From Herbidospora solisilvae (GTDB taxonomy: Bacteria; Actinomycetota; Actinomycetes; Streptosporangiales; Streptosporangiaceae), in assembly GCF_009901565.1 (NCBI RefSeq), contig NZ_WXEW01000001.1, forward strand, positions 806,001-870,000: a stretch of 64,000 nt of DNA, read 5' to 3'. Positions 31,273-38,855 of this stretch are shown piece after piece. The stretch's first letter is position 1. Each line of letters opens with the position of its first letter. Both the position numbers and the translations under genes were made by a program. Under the pieces are notes generated by a model. That model saw nothing but the letters and a program-made list of their open reading frames with translations, had not been told where the DNA came from and made no database searches.

Positions 31273-32490
31273 ATGGAAACCACCGTGGTGATCGCGGGCG
31301 GCGGGCCCGCCGGGGCGATGCTGGGGCTGCTGCTCGCGCGGGCGGGGATCGAGGTCGTCCTGCTGGAGAAGCACGCCGACTTCTTCCGGGACTTCCGGGG
31401 CGACACGATCCATCCGTCGACGATCCAGGTCCTCGACGAACTGGGGCTGCTGGAGGAGTTCGAGGCCATCCCGCACCGCTCGTTCGAGTACTTCGCCCTC
31501 TACACGGGCGACGAGTTCATCCCGATGGCCGACTTCCGGGGGCTGCCGGGCCGGCATCGGCGGCTGGCCATGGTGCCGCAGTGGGACTTCCTCAAACTGA
31601 TCACCACCGCCGCCGGCCGATACCCGAACTTCCGGCTCCTCATGGAGCACAGGGCCGTCGACGTGATCCGCGACGGCGGCGCGGTCCGCGGGGTCGTGGT
31701 CGAGTCCGGCGGCACGAAGACGGAGATCCGGGCCGCGCTGACCGTGGCGGCCGACGGGCGGCACAGCGACCTGCGGGCGGCCGTCGGGTTCGAGCCGGTC
31801 GACATCGGCGCGCCGATGGACGTGCTCTGGTTCCGGCTGCCCCGCCACGACGGGCATCCCGACGACGTGTTCCTGCGGCCGGGGCGGGGCACGGCGCTGG
31901 TCTCGCTCAACCGGGGCGACTACTGGCAGATGGCCTACCTGATCCCGAAGGGCGGGTTCGACGACCTCAAGGCGGCCGGCCTGGACGAATTCCGGTCGAG
32001 CATCACCGGCCTGCTCCCCTACCTCGACACCAGCAAGGTCACCTTCGACGACGTCCAGCTGCTGACCGTGGTCGTCAACCGGCTGCCGAGGTGGCATCTG
32101 CCGGGCCTGCTGATCATCGGCGACGCCGCCCACGCCATGTCGCCGATCGGCGGGGTCGGCATCAACCTGGCGATCCAGGACGCCATCGCGGCCGGGAACC
32201 TCCTCGCCGGGCCGCTGGCGCGGGCGCAGGAGAACCGGCGGCCGGTGCTCGATCCCGTGCCGGCTTCTCTCCTGGCGAAACTGCGCCGCCGGCGATGGTA
32301 TCCGACGGCCGCGACCCAGGCCCTCCAGGTGCAGGTGCAGAACCGGATCATCGCCCGCGTCCTCGCCGGTGACGCCGATGCGGGCTCCATCGGCGCCGCC
32401 GCGCGTAAGATCCCGGCGCCGGTACGCCGCCTCCTCGGCCGCGCCATCGGACTGGGATTCCGGCCTGAGCACGTACGCTCATCTCACTGA
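31273..32490 (+). CDS. FAD-dependent monooxygenase (PHBH/UbiH fold)
   Basis: 405 residues. The FAD Rossmann motif is VVIAGGGPAGAMLGLLLARAG at the N-terminus, a DG-type motif VAADGRHSDLR sits near 157, and the second FAD motif is IIGDAAHAMSPIGGVGINLAIQDA near 280. This layout is that of group A aromatic hydroxylases and ubiquinone-type hydroxylases. Substrate is not predictable. It is divergent from the sigK-like gene across 43 bp, where both promoters must overlap, so sigma-dependent oxidative-stress control is possible. Confidence 0.88.
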   Translation: METTVVIAGGGPAGAMLGLLLARAGIEVVLLEKHADFFRDFRGDTIHPSTIQVLDELGLLEEFEAIPHRSFEYFALYTGDEFIPMADFRGLPGRHRRLAMVPQWDFLKLITTAAGRYPNFRLLMEHRAVDVIRDGGAVRGVVVESGGTKTEIRAALTVAADGRHSDLRAAVGFEPVDIGAPMDVLWFRLPRHDGHPDDVFLRPGRGTALVSLNRGDYWQMAYLIPKGGFDDLKAAGLDEFRSSITGLLPYLDTSKVTFDDVQLLTVVVNRLPRWHLPGLLIIGDAAHAMSPIGGVGINLAIQDAIAAGNLLAGPLARAQENRRPVLDPVPASLLAKLRRRRWYPTAATQALQVQVQNRIIARVLAGDADAGSIGAAARKIPAPVRRLLGRAIGLGFRPEHVRSSH

Positions 32491-32541
32491 ATGGACATGG
32501 CAGGCCGGTCCTCGGGACGAGGAACGATAACCTCGTATGTC

Positions 32542-33876
32542 GTGAGCGCACTCAACCTCGACACCTGGCGTGACCTGCCCGCCGCCCAGCAGCCCGAGTG
32601 GCCCGACCGCGGCGCGCTCGACGATGTGGTCACCGAGTTGCGCGGGTTGCCGCCGCTGGTCTTCGCCGGGGAGTGCGACCGGCTGAAAGACGAGCTGGCG
32701 GCGGTCGCGCGCGGCGAGGCGTTCGTCCTGCAGGGTGGTGACTGCGCCGAGACGTTCGCCGGCGCCACCGCCGACAACGTCCGCAACAAGATCAAGACGC
32801 TGCTCCAGATGGCGATCGTGCTGACCTACGCCGGGCGGGTGCCCGTCGTCAAGATCGGCCGCCTCGCCGGGCAGTTCGCCAAGCCGCGGTCGAAGAACAC
32901 CGAGACCCGCGACGGCGTCGAGCTGCCGGCCTACCGGGGCGACATGGTCAACGGCTTCGAGTTCACCGAGGCCTCCCGCGTGCCCGACCCGGGCCGTCTC
33001 CTGCGGGCCTACCACTCCTCGGCGGTGACGCTGAACCTGGCGCGCGCCTTCACCAAGGGCGGCTACGCCGACCTGCGGCAGGTCCACGCATGGAACCAGG
33101 ACTTCGTGGCCGGTTCCCCGGCCGGTCAGCGCTACGAGCGGCTGGCCCGGGAGATCGACCAGGCGCTGGCGTTCATGAGCGCCTGCGGCGCCGAGCCCGC
33201 GGAGTTCCACACGGTCGAGTTCTACTCGTCCCACGAGGCCCTGATCCTCGACTACGACCACGCGATGACCCGCATCGACAGCCGCACGGGCCTTCCCTAC
33301 GACGTGTCGGCCCACATGGTCTGGATCGGCGAGCGCACCCGCCAGCTCGACCACGCCCACGTCGAGTTCTTCAGCAAGATCCGCAACCCGATCGGGGTCA
33401 AGCTGGGCCCGACCACGACCGCCGACGAGGCGCTGACGCTGGTCGAGAAGCTCAACCCGTCCAACGAGCCGGGCCGGCTGACCTTCATCAGCCGCATGGG
33501 CGCCGGGAAGGTCCGCGAAGCCCTGCCGCCGCTGGTCGAGAAGGTGACCGCGAGCGGCGCCGTGGTGACGTGGATCTGCGACCCGATGCACGGCAACACC
33601 TTCGAGGCGAGCGGCGGCTTCAAGACCCGGCGCCTCGACGACGTCCTCGACGAGGTGACCGGCTTCTTCGAGGTCCACCGCGCGCTGGGCACCCACCCCG
33701 GCGGCATCCACATCGAGTTCACCGGCGACGACGTGACCGAGTGTGTCGGCGGCGGCCACCAGATCCTCGAAGAGGACCTGGCGCTGCGCTACGAGACCGC
33801 CTGCGACCCCCGGCTGAACCGGTCGCAGTCGCTCGACCTGGCGTTCCGGGTGGCCGAGCTCTACCGGGGCGACTGA
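32542..33876 (+). CDS. Class II 3-deoxy-7-phosphoheptulonate (DAHP) synthase
   Basis: 444 residues. Condenses phosphoenolpyruvate and erythrose 4-phosphate, the first step of the shikimate pathway. Typical class II (plant/mycobacterial type) features: FVLQGGDCAE with the metal-binding Cys, PVVKIGRLAGQFAKPRS, HTVEFYSSHEALILDYDHA, WICDPMHGNT and GGIHIEFTGDDVTEC. The GTG at 32542 gives the common start SALNLDTWRDLPAAQQPEWPD; an in-frame ATG at 32491 would add 17 residues. No clear ribosome-binding site precedes either start. It ends just before a bidirectional terminator. It supplies precursors for aromatic amino acids, including the phenylalanine used by the ammonia-lyase. Confidence 0.95.
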   Translation: MSALNLDTWRDLPAAQQPEWPDRGALDDVVTELRGLPPLVFAGECDRLKDELAAVARGEAFVLQGGDCAETFAGATADNVRNKIKTLLQMAIVLTYAGRVPVVKIGRLAGQFAKPRSKNTETRDGVELPAYRGDMVNGFEFTEASRVPDPGRLLRAYHSSAVTLNLARAFTKGGYADLRQVHAWNQDFVAGSPAGQRYERLAREIDQALAFMSACGAEPAEFHTVEFYSSHEALILDYDHAMTRIDSRTGLPYDVSAHMVWIGERTRQLDHAHVEFFSKIRNPIGVKLGPTTTADEALTLVEKLNPSNEPGRLTFISRMGAGKVREALPPLVEKVTASGAVVTWICDPMHGNTFEASGGFKTRRLDDVLDEVTGFFEVHRALGTHPGGIHIEFTGDDVTECVGGGHQILEEDLALRYETACDPRLNRSQSLDLAFRVAELYRGD

Positions 33877-33892
33877 CCCGGGGGAAACGCGA

Positions 33893-33918
33893 AAGGCCCC
33901 CGGTTCGGGGGCCTTCTT
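33893..33918. terminator. Bidirectional intrinsic terminator
   Basis: AAGGCCCCCG / CGGGGGCCTT forms a perfect 10-bp stem with a 3-nt loop (33893-33915), followed by CTT on the plus strand and preceded by GCGAAA, so it can stop transcripts of both the DAHP synthase and the convergent thioredoxin gene. Confidence 0.88.
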
Positions 33919-33930
33919 CGTCTGGCCGGA

Positions 33931-34296
33931 CTAGTTCTTCTTCATCTCCGCGCTGATCTCGGCCCGGATCGCGTCCATGTCGAGGGCGCGGACCTGGGTG
34001 ATCAGGTCGTCGAGCGCGGGGGCGGGGAGGGCGCCGGGCTGGGCGAAGACCACGATGCCGTCACGGATGGCCATGATGGTCGGGATCGCCGTGATGTCGA
34101 ACCCCTGGGCCAGGGCAGGCTGGGCCTCGGTGTCGATCTTGCCGAACGTGATGTCGTCGTGCTTGGCCGACGCCTTCTCGAAGATCGGGCCGAACGACTT
34201 GCACGGCCCGCACCACTCCGCCCAGAAGTCGAGCAGGACGATGCCGTCGTCGGCGATCTCGTTGAAGTTGCTCTCGGTTACCTCGATGGTCGCCAC
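33931..34296 (-). CDS. trxA: Thioredoxin
   Basis: 121 residues from a GTG start preceded by AAAGGAG. Active site WCGPC (C29, C32) inside LLDFWAEWCGPCKSFGP, cis-proline motif AIPTIMAIRDG. General disulfide reductase in the cytoplasm. The C-terminus is slightly longer than E. coli thioredoxin, with a helical RAEISAEMKKN tail. Transcribed alone between a terminator and a 130-bp upstream gap that also faces a Cys-rich micro-ORF. Confidence 0.95.
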   Translation of the reverse strand: MATIEVTESNFNEIADDGIVLLDFWAEWCGPCKSFGPIFEKASAKHDDITFGKIDTEAQPALAQGFDITAIPTIMAIRDGIVVFAQPGALPAPALDDLITQVRALDMDAIRAEISAEMKKN

Positions 34297-34426
34297 TCGC
34301 GACTCCTTTCCTCTCGGGGTGCAACCCGATTGGGCCCCACCGCATTCCAAGGCCTATCACGCCGGTCAGGTTGCCCGGTCGCGCCCGTGGGTACGTCCCG
34401 CGTCCCGACGACGGCAGGAGGCCTCC

Positions 34427-34516
34427 ATGATCCCTGGTTGCGGCTCGTGCAACTGCTCCGACGAGATTCTCAGCACCCTTCGCCCCCCGCGCATCACCCA
34501 GTTGAGCACCGAATGA
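34427..34516 (+). CDS. Cys-rich 29-residue micro-ORF
   Basis: The peptide begins MIPGCGSCNCSDEIL and ends ITQLSTE, with a CxxCxC cluster at residues 5, 8 and 10. CAGGAGGCCTCC directly before the ATG is a strong ribosome-binding site, and an intrinsic terminator begins 5 bp after the stop. Those two flanks are why I call it a gene despite its size. The cluster could bind a metal or an iron-sulfur centre or be redox-active; it starts 130 bp from the divergent thioredoxin gene. I do not recognise the family. Confidence 0.5.
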   Translation: MIPGCGSCNCSDEILSTLRPPRITQLSTE

Positions 34517-34520
34517 GCGA

Positions 34521-34554
34521 AACGGCCCCGAGACGACACGTCCGGGGCCGTTTT
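34521..34554 (+). terminator. Intrinsic terminator after the micro-ORF
   Basis: AACGGCCCCG (34521-34530) pairs perfectly with CGGGGCCGTT (34543-34552) across a 12-nt loop, and the plus strand continues with a T tract (TTTT, 34551-34554). The T tract on the plus strand shows that a plus-strand transcript ends here, which supports transcription of the micro-ORF. Confidence 0.85.
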
Positions 34555-34641
34555 CCGTTCCCGGGGTGGCAACGACGACACATTTGACAGGCAGCCAGAA
34601 AAGGGCCGGAAGAATTGCCGATCGTGGGTAAGCCTTTGGGC

Positions 34642-35850
34642 ATGAGGCAACTCCTTTCCTGGAGCACCTGCGCCACGAGCGCCGATTGCGTAGGGGTGAC
34701 GCGGCAGCCGTACAACCGCTGCCTGACCCACCTGGAAGCCGAAGAACTGGAAGCCCACCTCGCCACGCTGACGCCGGGGCAGTCCCTCGACCTGCGCGGC
34801 ACGACCGTGCCGGCCGGCCTGCTCGACCGGATTCTCGCCGCGATGGAGAACGTCGTCGGCCGGGCCCGTTTCGACCAGGCCGTGTTCTGTTCCCCCGCCC
34901 GTTTCGGCGACGTCACTTTCAATGGCGACGCGTCGTTCGACGAAGCCCGGTTCGACGCGCTCGCGTCGTTCTTCAACACCCGTTTCAGGGGAAATGTCTC
35001 ATTCAAGGGCGTGCGTTTCGGCCGGGAAATCTCCCTGTACGGCTCCCGCGTGCGCGGCCACCTCTCGATGGACGAGTCCGCCGTCGCCAGTGACGCCCTC
35101 TTCGGCGAGGCGTGCTTCGGTTCGGCGTCGTTCCGCCGGGCCGAGTTCCACGGCTTCAGCTCCTTCGACCAGGCCAGGTTCCACGGCGACGCGACCTTTC
35201 GCGGCGCCCGGTTCTCGCGCCCGGTGTCGTTCCTGAAGACCGCGTTCGAGGGCGCGGCCGGGTTCCAGTCGGTCAGGTTCGGGGCGAAGGCGTTCCTGGC
35301 CCCCGCCGTGGTGGGCCGCCATCTGGCGCTGACCCAGGCCAGGGCGTCCGGCCCGGTGGAGCTCCACGTCACGGGTTGTCCGGTCGACCTCTCCGAGGCG
35401 CGGGTGCTCGGCCGCCTGACCGTGCGGGCGGGCGACGCCGACCTCGACCTGACCGGCCTGACCAGCCGGGGCCGGTCGAAGGTCGGGCGCAAGGGCGGCC
35501 CGATCAGGGTCCTGTCGCTCGCCGCTCTCGACGCCGACGACCTGACCATCGAGGGCGCCGACCTGACCCGCTGCCACCTGCCCGGCGTGGTGAACGCCGA
35601 CCGGCTGCGGCTGCGCGACTGCGTGTTCGCGGCCAGCCCCGGCGGCCGGCGGCAACTCCGGTTCAGCTGGCCGCCCCTGCGGCGCACGTTCTTCAGCCGT
35701 GTGTCGTGGGTGGCGCTGCTCGCCCTGGTGGCGGTGGCGGCGGCGCTCTGGTCGTCCACCCCCCAGCAGCAGAACCGGCACCCCCGCCCGGCGGTCACTC
35801 AGGGCGGGACGTGGGCCCACTCGTCCGGGACGGATCAGGGATCGCCCTGA
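34642..35850 (+). CDS. Pentapeptide-repeat protein with C-terminal membrane anchor
   Basis: 402 residues from ATG 34642; in-frame TTG 34615 and GTG 34624 are alternative starts. The N-terminus has a Cys/His pattern (STCATSADCVG, then RCLTHL) that may bind zinc. About residues 70-220 show pentapeptide-like A(D/N)LxF periodicity: ARFDQAVFCSPARFGDVTFNG, DASFDEARFDALASFFNTRF, forming the right-handed quadrilateral helix typical of the family. A short second repeat block follows near 300-330 (ADDLTIEGADLTRC). One transmembrane helix (VSWVALLALVAVAAALW) lies near the end. Function is unknown; some pentapeptide proteins mimic DNA and bind gyrase, but membrane anchoring here argues for a different role. 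Confidence 0.8.
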   Translation: MRQLLSWSTCATSADCVGVTRQPYNRCLTHLEAEELEAHLATLTPGQSLDLRGTTVPAGLLDRILAAMENVVGRARFDQAVFCSPARFGDVTFNGDASFDEARFDALASFFNTRFRGNVSFKGVRFGREISLYGSRVRGHLSMDESAVASDALFGEACFGSASFRRAEFHGFSSFDQARFHGDATFRGARFSRPVSFLKTAFEGAAGFQSVRFGAKAFLAPAVVGRHLALTQARASGPVELHVTGCPVDLSEARVLGRLTVRAGDADLDLTGLTSRGRSKVGRKGGPIRVLSLAALDADDLTIEGADLTRCHLPGVVNADRLRLRDCVFAASPGGRRQLRFSWPPLRRTFFSRVSWVALLALVAVAAALWSSTPQQQNRHPRPAVTQGGTWAHSSGTDQGSP

Positions 35851-35890
35851 TGCGACCCCCACGAGTCCTCCCATAGCCTGGCGAACGACC

Positions 35891-36568
35891 ATGGACACCG
35901 CATTCGAGACGGCCACCGTCGACGACTACGTCGCCGCGCTGGCCAAGACGCTCCGGGGGCCCCGGCGGGCCAGACGCGATCTTCTCGCCGAGGCCCGCGA
36001 CGGCCTCTGCGACGCGGCCGAGGCCTACGCGGAGGAGGGCCTGTCGCCCGAGGAGGCGCAGGCGCGCGCGGTGGCCGACTTCGGCCCGGTCGCCGAGGTG
36101 GCGCCGGGGTTCCAGGAGGAGCTGACCGCGGTCCAGGTCCGCCACACGGCGCTGCTGCTCTTCCTGGGCACGCCGGTGCTGGCGCTCATGTGGACGTTCC
36201 TCTGGCAGATCTTCCCCGCGGGGCCCGGCTACGCGTCGCGGCCGGACTGGTTCGACGTGGTGGCCAAGACGGTCGACGTCATGCAGCTCCTGACCGGGCT
36301 CGCGGGAGGCGTGGCGTTGTGGCGGGTGCGCCGGACCCGCCGGTCGCGGCGGGTGGCCAAGGTGCTGGGCCTGCTGGTGTGGTGCCAGCTTCCGTTGATG
36401 GCGGTGCTGTCCTCGGCCCTGACCGAGACGGCGAACGTGCTGACCGCCTTCGAAGACTACGTCCCGGGCATGGTGGCGACGTGGCTGAGCCTGTCGTTCT
36501 GGAGCTGGAAGCTCTGGAGCGCGGCGCACTGCCTGCGCACGGCGGTCACGGTCCCGAAGGGCCGGTAG
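35891..36568 (+). CDS. Permease-prefix-domain membrane protein
   Basis: 225 residues. The N-terminal 75 residues (VDDYVAALAKTLRGPRRARRDLLAEA, then GLSPEEAQARAVADFG) match the permease prefix (HAAS-like) signalling domain usually fused to MacB-type or other membrane proteins. Four hydrophobic segments follow (about 85-105, 130-150, 160-180 and 195-215). In other genomes such proteins pair with a PadR regulator; here a PadR gene is convergent, 4 bp from the stop. Probably an envelope-stress or exporter-linked sensor. No permease domain is attached. Confidence 0.8.
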   Translation: MDTAFETATVDDYVAALAKTLRGPRRARRDLLAEARDGLCDAAEAYAEEGLSPEEAQARAVADFGPVAEVAPGFQEELTAVQVRHTALLLFLGTPVLALMWTFLWQIFPAGPGYASRPDWFDVVAKTVDVMQLLTGLAGGVALWRVRRTRRSRRVAKVLGLLVWCQLPLMAVLSSALTETANVLTAFEDYVPGMVATWLSLSFWSWKLWSAAHCLRTAVTVPKGR

Positions 36569-36572
36569 CGGC

Positions 36573-36896
36573 TCATGTCTGCGGGTCGAGGACGCGCCCG
36601 ATCACGCGGGTGAACCTGCTCCAGGCCGAGCGTTCCCCGGCCAGTTCGGCCCGGCCCGAGTCGGTCAGCCGGTAGGTCCGTCTCTTGCGGCCGCCCACGG
36701 TCGCCCATTCGCTGGCCAGGAAGCCGGCCCTCTCCAGCCGTCGCAACGCTGGGTAGACAGTACCTGTCGGAACGTCGAGGGCGCCGCCGGACCGCTCCCG
36801 CAGGGCTTCGATGATCGCGTAGCCGTGGAGGGGCTCGTGCTCCACCACGGACAGGAGAAGGGCGTCCATATGCCCACGGAGCGCGTCGGGGTTCAC
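36573..36896 (-). CDS. PadR-family transcriptional regulator
   Basis: 107 residues from a GTG start. Winged helix-turn-helix LLLSVVEHEPLHGYAIIEAL and VPTGTVYPALRRLERAGFL, followed by GGRKRRTYRLTDSGRAEL, the PadR wing. The short C-terminal helix after position 90 gives the dimerisation part of small PadR-s1 proteins. The upstream intergenic region, shared with the cydABDC operon, carries ATGT/ACAT repeats of the type bound by PadR proteins, so autoregulation and control of the oxidase genes are likely. Confidence 0.92.
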   Translation of the reverse strand: MNPDALRGHMDALLLSVVEHEPLHGYAIIEALRERSGGALDVPTGTVYPALRRLERAGFLASEWATVGGRKRRTYRLTDSGRAELAGERSAWSRFTRVIGRVLDPQT

Positions 36897-36921
36897 GAGT
36901 TCACCTTAACCGTGTTCGGCA

Positions 36922-36965
36922 TGTAGCCAGTCTACATGTAGGCTCTCTATATGTAGCCAGACATA
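36922..36965. promoter_or_regulatory. PadR-like ATGT/ACAT operator repeats
   Basis: ATGTAGCCAGTCTACAT (36922-36938) is an inverted repeat with 7-bp arms, and ATGTAGCCAGACAT (36952-36965) repeats its left arm. The second box ends 11 bp before the cydA start codon and the first lies 26 bp from the padR start. PadR regulators typically bind ATGT-N8-ACAT-like sites, so both divergent genes may be repressed from here. Confidence 0.65.
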
Positions 36966-36976
36966 AGGAGCCTTCC

Positions 36977-38143
36977 ATGGACGTCCTCGACCTGGCCCGG
37001 TTGCAGTTCGCGGTGACGGGGAGCCTGCATTTCCTGTTCGTCGTGCTCACGCTGGGCCTGGCCCCCCTTGTGGCGATCATGCACACCCGATACGCCCGCA
37101 CCGGCACCACCCTCGACGAACGCATGACGCGCTTCTGGGGGCAGATCTACGTGACGAACTACGCCCTCGGCATCGTCACCGGCATCGTGATGGAGTTCCA
37201 GTTCGGGCTGAGCTGGAGCGGCCTGACCCACTACGCCGGCGACGTGTTCGGCGCGCCGCTGGCCATGGAGACGCTGATCGCATTCTTCCTGGAGTCCACG
37301 TTCCTGGGCCTGTGGATCTTCGGCTGGCACCGGCTGCCCAAGTGGCTGCACGTCGCGACGATCTGGCTGGTCACGCTCACCGCCTACGCGTCCGCCTTCT
37401 GGATCATGGTGGCCAATTCGTTCCTCCAGCACCCGGCCGGGGCGGTGCGCGACGGCGACGTGCTGCGGCTCGACGACTTCGGGGCGCTGCTGACCAACCC
37501 GTCGCTCTCGATGGCGCTGCCCCACGTGTTGTCGGCCGGGCTGACCGTGGGCGGCTTCGTGGTGATGGGCGCGAGCGCCTACCACCTGTTCCGGAAGACC
37601 CCCGACCAGGAGCTGTTCTCCCGGTCGCTGCGGATGGGCATCTGGACCTCGTTCATCGGCACGATGATGGTGGTCGGCTTCGGGTTCGCCCAGTTCGGGC
37701 CGGTGACCAGCGTCCAGCCCGGCAAGTTCGCCGACCGGCCGCTGGCGGCGTTCGGCCTCGGGTTCATGATCATGCTGGGGCACCTGCTCCAGCTCGTCGC
37801 CCTCCTGCTGGTCGTCGTGGTCAAGTGGGCGCCGCGCTGGCGGTTCCTCCACCCGCTGATCCTGCTGGTCACCCCGCTCCCCTTCGCCGCCGCCATCCTC
37901 GGGTGGATCGCCCGGGAGGAGGGCCGCCAGCCGTGGATGATCTGGGAACGGCTGAAGGTCGCCGACGCCCTCACCCCCGGGCTGACCGAGGCCCAGATCA
38001 CCCTGTCGTTCGCCGGCTTCGTCGGCGTGCTGACGCTGCTGGCGGTCGCCGACTACCTGCTGATCTCGCGGATCATCCGGCGGGGCCCCGACCAGATCGC
38101 GCTGGGCGAGAAGCCCGCGCCCGCCCCCGCGCTGACGTTCTAG
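36977..38143 (+). CDS. cydA: Cytochrome bd oxidase subunit I, short form
   Basis: 388 residues with AAGGAG before the ATG. Heme ligands of CydA are recognisable: His of SLHFLFVVLTLG, Glu of PLAMETLIAFFLES (two positions), His of ALPHVLSAG and Met of GFMIMLGHLL; GRQPW is also present. The protein lacks most of the periplasmic Q-loop: only about 15 residues separate QPGKF from GFMIM, where well-known CydAs have roughly 100 or more. The conserved Q-loop Glu is missing and the Arg next to the heme b595-side Met is Met here. It may belong to a branch of the bd superfamily with altered quinol binding, or use another donor. Confidence 0.85.
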   Translation: MDVLDLARLQFAVTGSLHFLFVVLTLGLAPLVAIMHTRYARTGTTLDERMTRFWGQIYVTNYALGIVTGIVMEFQFGLSWSGLTHYAGDVFGAPLAMETLIAFFLESTFLGLWIFGWHRLPKWLHVATIWLVTLTAYASAFWIMVANSFLQHPAGAVRDGDVLRLDDFGALLTNPSLSMALPHVLSAGLTVGGFVVMGASAYHLFRKTPDQELFSRSLRMGIWTSFIGTMMVVGFGFAQFGPVTSVQPGKFADRPLAAFGLGFMIMLGHLLQLVALLLVVVVKWAPRWRFLHPLILLVTPLPFAAAILGWIAREEGRQPWMIWERLKVADALTPGLTEAQITLSFAGFVGVLTLLAVADYLLISRIIRRGPDQIALGEKPAPAPALTF

Positions 38144-38152
38144 GAGCGACTG

Positions 38153-38845
38153 ATGGAGATCCTGTGGTTCGGCGCGCTCGCGCTGCTGGTGGTCGGTTAC
38201 TTCGCCCTGGAGGGCTTCGACCTGGGCGTCGGCCTGCTCCTGCCCGTCACCGCCGACCGCGACCGGGCGATCGGCGCCATCGGCCCGTTCGTGCTGGCCA
38301 ACGAGGTGTGGCTGATCGCCGCCGCAGGCGTGCTGTTCGGCGCGTTCCCCGCGTGCGAGTTCGCCCTGAGCGCCAACTACACCGCCGTGGTGCTGCTGCT
38401 GGTCTCGTGGGTGGTGCGCGACGCGGGCCTGTGGTTCCGCCGCCGCCTCGTCACGCGCGCCTTCTGGGAGTGGCTCATCGCCCTCGGGTCGCTCGGCGTC
38501 TGCCTGGCCTGGGGGCTGCTGCTGGCCGGCCTGGCCGGGTTCTCGTTCCCCTTCGGGCTCCTGTACGGCCTCCTCATCGCCGCCCTGTTCGTCATGCACG
38601 GCCGGAGGTTCCTCGACTGGCGGCTGACCGGCGGCGGAACGCTGCTGGTCACCGGGGGGCTGGCGGCCGTGCCGGCGCTGGTGCCGCTGGTCGGGATGGC
38701 GGGCGGGGTCATCGGCAACGCGGCCCCGTCGGCGACCCTGACGGTGCTGACGTTTATGGTGTTGCCGTTCGTCCCGGTCATGGCCGGGGCGCAGATCTGG
38801 GTGTGGAGGGCCTTCGGCAAGGGGCCGGTCCCCGCCTACTTCTGA
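38153..38845 (+). CDS. cydB: Cytochrome bd oxidase subunit II, short form
   Basis: 230 residues, against 330-380 for common CydB proteins. The N-terminal half is well conserved (GYFALEGFDLGVGLLLP, ANEVWLIAAAGVLFGAFP, WEWLIALGSL). About seven hydrophobic segments are visible. The missing length appears to be in the C-terminal helices; the frame is intact and followed by a ribosome-binding site and cydD, so it is not a frameshift artefact. It starts 9 bp after cydA and pairs with the equally shortened CydA. Confidence 0.85.
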   Translation: MEILWFGALALLVVGYFALEGFDLGVGLLLPVTADRDRAIGAIGPFVLANEVWLIAAAGVLFGAFPACEFALSANYTAVVLLLVSWVVRDAGLWFRRRLVTRAFWEWLIALGSLGVCLAWGLLLAGLAGFSFPFGLLYGLLIAALFVMHGRRFLDWRLTGGGTLLVTGGLAAVPALVPLVGMAGGVIGNAAPSATLTVLTFMVLPFVPVMAGAQIWVWRAFGKGPVPAYF

Positions 38846-38855
38846 GGGGGGCTCG

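Noticed and set aside
31230-31469. N-terminal extension of the SigK-like protein from an upstream start
   Set aside because: It would read across the divergent FAD gene and has no sigma homology; ATG 31229 gives the normal length.
36977-38143. CydA shortened by a frameshift or sequencing error
   Set aside because: Motifs on both sides of the missing Q-loop are in one frame and in order, and CydB is shortened too, so a real short form is more likely.
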